A DNA stretch of 64,000 nt, taken from positions 1,612,001-1,676,000 of the forward strand of contig NZ_CABVIR010000001.1 in assembly GCF_902498065.1 (NCBI RefSeq), in the 5' to 3' direction. Made by a program: the position numbers and the translations under genes. Under the pieces are notes generated by a model. That model ran no database searches. It saw only the letters and a program-made list of their open reading frames with translations, and had not been told where the DNA came from. How positions within the stretch are numbered: position 1 is the stretch's first letter; each line of letters starts with the position of its first letter. Positions 60,697-64,000 of the stretch are shown piece after piece. Source of the stretch: Pseudomonas fluorescens (GTDB taxonomy: Bacteria; Pseudomonadota; Gammaproteobacteria; Pseudomonadales; Pseudomonadaceae).

Positions 60697-60730
60697 ATAA
60701 AGCCCTGGTCCAACGGGATCAGGGCTTTAT
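60697..60730. terminator. Intrinsic terminator after cysI-DUF934
   Basis: ATAAAGCCCTG at 60697-60707 pairs with CAGGGCTTTAT at 60720-60730, an 11-bp stem with a 12-nt loop between convergent genes. It works in both directions by symmetry. Confidence 0.85.
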
Positions 60731-60746
60731 CGGCTCCACCCCTCTG

Positions 60747-63700
60747 TTATCGCTCGATCGGAATCGGTCGCCCCAAAGCCACCCAGTCCCGGTACAGCTG
60801 CAAACGGCTTTCCAGTGCCGTGAATACCGCAAGAGGGTTGTCGAAAGCGCCCTCCGGAATCGGTACATCCCGGGTCAATCGCGCCAACAACTCGTCCGAA
60901 GCGTCTGCTTCCGTCAACAGTCGCCACACCCGTGCCTGAAGATCCAGATAACTGATCTGGAAATCCGGGGTGAGCGTCAATGTGTTCATGGTTCCTAAAA
61001 ACCGCCCACCACCCGGCTTGAGCGCCAGTTGCTGCCAGACGTGCAGCCGGGCATCGCGCAGCCCTGCCTCAATCCCGTTCAGCCAGAGTGCCGGATTCGC
61101 ATAGTCAGGCCCTGCGGCACGCAACCACAAATTGATCCCCGTTTGTTCTCGATGCGCGACCAACCGCTGCAAGGTGTCCTCATCGGTCAACGGGTTGTTC
61201 CACAGCAGCACCCGATCCCTGGTGATGGCCTGGTTCAAAACCGCTTGGGGGATCCGCGTGATCTGGTTATCGCGCAAATCCAGGGACGTCAGGTACGGCT
61301 CATCCATGATCCCGACCGGGCAACGGCTTATCTGCGTATTCCTCAGGTTGAGTCGGCGCAGGTTGTTCAAGCCCAGTACCATCGGCGGTACACCCAACGG
61401 GTTGTCGCTCAGGTCAAGGCTTTGCAAGCTTGTCAGGTCAGTCAGTTGTGAAGCGGCGCGTTCACTGAATACCAGCTGGGTGGCGCGCAGATTGAGTGAG
61501 GACAGGTTTCTCAACTGGCACAGGGCAGGCGGCAAGGCACACCCTTCGTGGCCGTCCACGAAGAAATGACGCAAGTCGACGCGCTCCAGATTCAACACCT
61601 CGAGATTCGGGAAGCTCTCGAGAAAGCCGTTCAAACTGCCCTCCTCGGTCAGATGAAAGCCTTGCATCGACAATTCGACCACATCGTTAAGCCGGACGCT
61701 CAGGGTGGGCAGGCGGTGATAGTCCTCGAAGGCGAGATCGAGCCTGACACGACGGTTCGGCGTGCGTTTTTGCCAAATGGCGGCAAGTTCCACAGCCAGC
61801 TCCCCCCGGACCGTCTGCTCCTCGTGCAAGGCCATTTGCAGGAGGTGGGCATTGTGCACGGCAATTTGCGCAGGGTTCATACCCGCCGCCTCTTCATCGC
61901 CGATGGCCAGCACGGGGATGTCCATATCGGGAATGTCTTGCACCGCTTGATCGACCCAGGCATTCAATTCGGTGTTGAGTTGTTGTAACTGCAGATTCAG
62001 CCGATCGATATACGCCTGCACCGAGCCACCCTCACGCTGTATGACCTGATCCGCCTCCGCATCGGTGAAGTCCGGGTAAATATCCTTGATCTGTAACCTG
62101 GTGGCTTGCAATGCCATGGCTTCACCCTGAGGCGTCGACGGGTAGCCTCCACCGCGCAGCCCCTGCCGTTCGAAGGTCAACCCTGAGTCGAGTCTTTGCA
62201 GGCCGAGCAGGGTTTCGGCACGGGACAATGCCCGATCGCTGAGGCTGAGCCGCAACTCGCTGGCCGGATCCAGCGACGTGAGATGCAACACCGAGCGCTC
62301 CTCCTCCGACAGCACGCCGAGGATCGCGTCGTAGAAATCCGTTGGCCGGCCTTCCCGCAGGTAACGGTTGCCCACCTTGATGACGCTTCGGTACTTAGGG
62401 GTATCGAGGGCACCGCAACGGTCAAGAACCCGACCGGTGGAAGAGCCTTCGAGGATTTCGATCCGCAGATCTTTTGGCCAGCCGGGCAGGTTTTTCAGGG
62501 AGTGAAATGCTAGCGTGTCCGTCTCGGCGTTCACCACCGAGCGCAGATAGAAGCCTTCATAAGCGCGATTGAGCCGCACCTGCTGTTGGTATTGCCGTGC
62601 CTTGCCGTCCAGGCGTGCGAACACCTGCCTGGCCTCGGCAATGTCGGGCGGCCGTTGGATGTCCACGCCGTAGCGGTCGAGCATTTGCTCGATTGCGCTT
62701 GTTGGCACGTCCGGGTATTGCTCCTGGAACAGCCGCACCCATTCCAGCTCCGAACGTTGAAGTGCCTGGTAACGCAGGCTGAATTGCGCAACATCCCCCG
62801 CCGGACCGAGCGCCTGATCGATCCTGAAGCGATTGATGGTGTCAGCCAGCAAAGGCGTCGGCGCGCGACCCGCCTGAATCAACCGCAGCATGTCGTCATC
62901 AATCGCGCAGACCTTGCCGATCTGCGCCAGCATTTCATCGCTGAACGACGCCACCGAGGGGCCAATGGCGCGAATGAGTTCGACCCGTGTCGCCGGCACC
63001 CCGTTCAACGGGTCGGGCGTTGGGGCAACAGCCACTTCCGGCGCAGGCCTTGCGCCTTCCTCTGTTGCATCGGCGATTGCCGCGTCACCTTTTAGCGCCG
63101 CCTCCGCGACGATCGGCAATGCATTGAGCAAGCCAAAAACAGTGCGCGTCGCACCCTCTGACCGTTCGCTGAATGTCTTGCCGTTGACCACCTGATCAAT
63201 CCCGTAACCCGCGTCGATAAGCCCGGCCAATGCCAATATTCCCTCGCCTCCCGGAACGAACAACGCCAAGGGTCCAAACCGGTTGACCCACTGCACAAGC
63301 GGTTCAACGACCGCACTTAAATTGTCACGATTGACCTGGGCATCGTCACGGATGGTCTCGATGCTGGCCCGGGCTGCCTGCTTCATCGTCAGCACACACA
63401 GGGCAAACGGATCGGTGGCGGAGTCAGGATCGTCGTAGCCAATGTACTCGTCCGGGTCCCAATAGCCGTCGTTGTTGAACAAACCGGCATTGTTCGTCAG
63501 CCAGTGTTTTGCCGGATACAACGCCATGCCATCGAGCGCCGTCAGAACACCGGCATGAAACGTACCGTCCTCACGGTCATCTTCGGCAAAGCGGGCGGCC
63601 AAAGCCTGCTTCGTTTCATTCACCTTGCCTAGTGCGGCAATCCATTGGTGCAGTTTTGTGGCGTCGGCGAATTCGTGCAGCGGGGAAGAATTGCCGGGAA

Positions 63701-64000
63701 TGTACAACAGCACTCTGGCACTGGCGGTGTCACGAAAGGCCCAGATATCTGTCGCGGTGTAACGGTAGAGCTTCAACCGCCCGGCCCTGACCGATGAAGG
63801 CGCGCGAGTCGGTGCTTGCAGTTGCTCGATGGCCAGCGTTTCCCATGGCTGATCCGGTGGCAAACCTGCCGCTTGCATCGCCAGTTCCAGGCCTTTTGGC
63901 GACAGGTGCTGTTCACGAAACTGCAACCAGGCTGCCATGACGAATGCTGCTTTGACCGACGTTCTCAACGCGTAAGGTTTGGCTGCGACAAGCACGTTCT
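60747..64000 (-). CDS. Large LRR/dermonecrotic-toxin-type protein with degenerate NEL-like C-terminus (5' end outside window)
   Basis: More than 1080 residues are visible and the frame runs off the window edge. The N-terminal two thirds match the pattern of Pseudomonas DUF6543 (dermonecrotic toxin-like) proteins, e.g. VLLYIPGNSSPLHEFADATKL and DSATDPFALCVLTMKQAARA. A leucine-rich-repeat block of about six repeats follows (LEVLNLERVDL, LSSLNLRATQL, LQSLDLSDNPL, LRRLNLRNTQI, LTSLDLRDNQI). The C-terminus (ARVWRLLTEADASDELLARL) reads like the start of a NEL E3 ubiquitin-ligase domain. Where such domains have Thr-Cys-x-Asp, this one has GAFDNP, and the protein ends about 30 residues later. It is probably secreted, but no signal peptide region is in view. 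Confidence 0.75.
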   Translation of the reverse strand, partial: NVLVAAKPYALRTSVKAAFVMAAWLQFREQHLSPKGLELAMQAAGLPPDQPWETLAIEQLQAPTRAPSSVRAGRLKLYRYTATDIWAFRDTASARVLLYIPGNSSPLHEFADATKLHQWIAALGKVNETKQALAARFAEDDREDGTFHAGVLTALDGMALYPAKHWLTNNAGLFNNDGYWDPDEYIGYDDPDSATDPFALCVLTMKQAARASIETIRDDAQVNRDNLSAVVEPLVQWVNRFGPLALFVPGGEGILALAGLIDAGYGIDQVVNGKTFSERSEGATRTVFGLLNALPIVAEAALKGDAAIADATEEGARPAPEVAVAPTPDPLNGVPATRVELIRAIGPSVASFSDEMLAQIGKVCAIDDDMLRLIQAGRAPTPLLADTINRFRIDQALGPAGDVAQFSLRYQALQRSELEWVRLFQEQYPDVPTSAIEQMLDRYGVDIQRPPDIAEARQVFARLDGKARQYQQQVRLNRAYEGFYLRSVVNAETDTLAFHSLKNLPGWPKDLRIEILEGSSTGRVLDRCGALDTPKYRSVIKVGNRYLREGRPTDFYDAILGVLSEEERSVLHLTSLDPASELRLSLSDRALSRAETLLGLQRLDSGLTFERQGLRGGGYPSTPQGEAMALQATRLQIKDIYPDFTDAEADQVIQREGGSVQAYIDRLNLQLQQLNTELNAWVDQAVQDIPDMDIPVLAIGDEEAAGMNPAQIAVHNAHLLQMALHEEQTVRGELAVELAAIWQKRTPNRRVRLDLAFEDYHRLPTLSVRLNDVVELSMQGFHLTEEGSLNGFLESFPNLEVLNLERVDLRHFFVDGHEGCALPPALCQLRNLSSLNLRATQLVFSERAASQLTDLTSLQSLDLSDNPLGVPPMVLGLNNLRRLNLRNTQISRCPVGIMDEPYLTSLDLRDNQITRIPQAVLNQAITRDRVLLWNNPLTDEDTLQRLVAHREQTGINLWLRAAGPDYANPALWLNGIEAGLRDARLHVWQQLALKPGGGRFLGTMNTLTLTPDFQISYLDLQARVWRLLTEADASDELLARLTRDVPIPEGAFDNPLAVFTALESRLQLYRDWVALGRPIPIER

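Overview
The window is a high-GC chromosomal segment of a Pseudomonas, most likely of the P. fluorescens group. The evidence is gene content and order (cbtBA-cobE-cobM, nfuA, cti, metH, cysI-DUF934), the protein sequences, and at least a dozen paired palindromic repeats (REPINs) carrying the conserved arm GCTCCCACA in several stem variants. No rRNA, tRNA, CRISPR array, insertion sequence or prophage was seen.

Layout. 1-121: 3' end of a parvulin gene. 258-5804: peptide ABC importer yejABEF. 5946-11854: a sigma-54 activator and a three-gene operon (GntP permease, 3-hydroxybutyrate dehydrogenase, acetoacetyl-CoA synthetase) for ketone-body use, with a well-spaced -24/-12 promoter. 11901-16007: PilT/PilU-type ATPase, a divergent hybrid histidine kinase and a second small parvulin. 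16146-22884 (all minus strand): a catabolic cluster with a polar amino-acid-type ABC importer, RidA, an IclR regulator, a metal/PLP fold-III dehydratase-like enzyme and a 2-keto-3-deoxygluconate kinase. The best reading is D-glucosaminate uptake and conversion to KDPG. 23414-24139: an AT-richer orphan lipoprotein. 24595-31959: a tightly coupled wecB-nfrB-nfrA-DUF4434 operon, i.e. a c-di-GMP-controlled ManNAc-type exopolysaccharide secretion system related to the coliphage N4 receptor system. 32074-38395: TerC/CBS membrane protein, divergent LysR/MFS pair and a phospholipase-D-fold protein.

38595-48350 is a vitamin B12 island. Two cobalamin riboswitches point away from each other, with another palindromic repeat between them. 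The left one serves cobW-cobN-chlID and the right one cbtB-cbtA-cobE-cobM. The chelatase ChlI reading frame ends on an A-AAA-AAG slippery heptamer followed five bases later by an 11-bp stem-loop, and the -1 frame continues directly into the VWA domain. One gene therefore probably yields both the small (ChlI-like) and middle (ChlD-like) chelatase subunits. A 93-bp REPIN sits in frame inside cobN.

48521-60693: nfuA, an acyltransferase, cti (heme-containing fatty acid isomerase), B12-dependent metH, DUF2970, an orphan sugar-type binding protein, a 37-codon membrane peptide, and cysI with its DUF934 partner. 60747-end: a large LRR/dermonecrotic-toxin-type protein cut by the window edge. Its C-terminus resembles a NEL ubiquitin-ligase domain that lacks the catalytic cysteine.
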